The notes beneath the pieces were generated by a model. It made no database searches. It saw nothing but the letters and a program-made list of their open reading frames with translations, and was not told where the DNA came from. Position numbers and translations under genes: made by a program. From an uncultured Oscillospiraceae bacterium (GTDB lineage: Bacteria > Bacillota_A > Clostridia > Oscillospirales > Oscillospiraceae), in assembly GCA_934635515.1 (NCBI GenBank), contig CAKTZK010000041.1:1-13825 (forward strand): a DNA stretch of 13,825 nucleotides, in the 5' to 3' direction. This document shows positions 13,577 to 13,825 of the stretch, in pieces. Every line of letters starts with the position of its first letter. Positions within the stretch are counted from its first letter, which is position 1.

Positions 13577-13628
13577 GGTGCGGGCATGGGGACTCGAACC
13601 CCAACGCATCGCTGCACGAGAACCTAAG
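13576..13628 (-). tRNA. 3' half of tRNA-Leu(UAG), 5' half missing; probable attachment site
   Basis: Read on the minus strand: anticodon loop CTTAGGT (anticodon TAG, 13624-13626), 3' anticodon stem TCTCG, a class-II-type variable arm of about 12 bases (TGCAGCGATGCG), T-arm TGGGG/TTCGAGT/CCCCA (13587-13603), acceptor strand TGCCCGC (13580-13586), discriminator A and encoded CCA (13576-13578). The matching acceptor GCGGGCA, D-arm and 5' anticodon stem are absent upstream: 13629-13825 contains no TGCCCGC on the plus strand. Identity to a tRNA ends exactly in the anticodon loop, a common crossover point for tRNA-targeting integrases. It cannot fold into a working tRNA as it stands. The alternative is the 3' exon of an intron-split tRNA. 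Confidence 0.75.
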
Positions 13629-13825
13629 GGGTATGTCACCTTAGTGAAAGATTTTCAGAGCCCTCCATATCGTAAGGGAAGGACATCTTTCCAACGCTTC
13701 AAAAGATGTTCGGTCGTGGCCGGCCGAACATCTGCTATATCATAGCACACTCTGCCGGAAAAGTATAGCATGATTATAGCTTGCTGGAGAAAATTTCTGC
13801 TTCTACATGACGCGGTTTATAATGT
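13629..13825. other. gene-free right edge, probable end of an integrated element
   Basis: No coding frame is supported. It holds CTAAGG/CCTTAG as an inverted repeat at the tRNA boundary (13624-13629 and 13639-13644) and a three-arm set: ACATCTTT (13683-13690), AAAGATGT (13702-13709) and, overlapping it, AGATGTTCGG (13704-13713), which pairs with CCGAACATCT (13724-13733). TATAGC-type repeats follow at 13741-13746, 13764-13769 and 13775-13780, plus an inverted copy at 13734-13739. The base composition is more A/T-rich than the genes to the left. Confidence 0.45.

Noticed and set aside
13576..13700. A complete tRNA or tmRNA on the minus strand
   Set aside because: The acceptor partner GCGGGCA and a D-arm are missing, and no tag-peptide or pseudoknot-like region is seen; only the tRNA 3' half is supported.
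13640..13825. Promoter at the right edge (TATAAT at 13818-13823)
   Set aside because: The bases 17 upstream (TTCTGC) are a poor -35 and the sequence ends before any gene could be seen.

Overview
The window looks like chromosome from a fairly GC-rich gut Firmicute, most likely of the Oscillospirales (Flavonifractor/Oscillibacter-like). This is an inference. It rests on strong AGGAGG-type ribosome binding sites, sigma-A promoters, many small lipoproteins, Clostridia-type protein families (DUF2804, NSS symporter, AI-2E family permease, short MGMT) and dense palindromic intergenic repeats of the kind common in that group. No replicon, host or database match could be checked.

Layout. 1-210: a partial dispersed repeat and a terminator. 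211-846 (-): a lipoprotein with a clear promoter. 1106-1495 (+): a small, more AT-rich lipoprotein. 1496-2021: a gene-free mosaic of two palindromic repeat families. 2022-4902 (-): a four-gene metal (probably zinc) uptake operon, in transcription order Fur-family repressor, substrate-binding lipoprotein, ATPase, permease. Its stop/start junctions are overlapping or abutting, and a palindromic operator sits on its promoter. 4971-5384: a second repeat mosaic with a long imperfect fold-back. 5441-6469 (+): a monocistronic DUF2804 gene. 6536-6917: an AT-rich leader rich in inverted repeats, upstream of an NSS-family sodium symporter (6918-8360, +). 8466-9368 (-) and 9538-10800 (+): a divergent pair, a lipid kinase and an AI-2E-family permease, followed by a hotdog thioesterase (10843-11274, +). 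11329-11643 (-): a small lipoprotein whose stop codon lies inside a two-way terminator. 11819-12586 (+): uridine phosphorylase. 12642-13130 (-): gamma-carbonic-anhydrase-like protein. 13208-13507 (-): short MGMT-family protein.

The right edge is the most notable part. At 13576-13628 (-) there is only the 3' half of a tRNA-Leu(UAG), from the anticodon loop through CCA, followed by its terminator. The 5' half is missing, and the next 197 bases hold hairpins and helically spaced GCTATA repeats. This is what the distal attachment junction of an integrated element in a tRNA gene looks like, so an integrated element or its remnant probably begins here and continues beyond the window. An intron-split tRNA is the main alternative.

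Apart from that junction and the repeat mosaics, the genes are ordinary housekeeping and transport functions. I found no defence system, CRISPR array, transposase or biosynthetic cluster.
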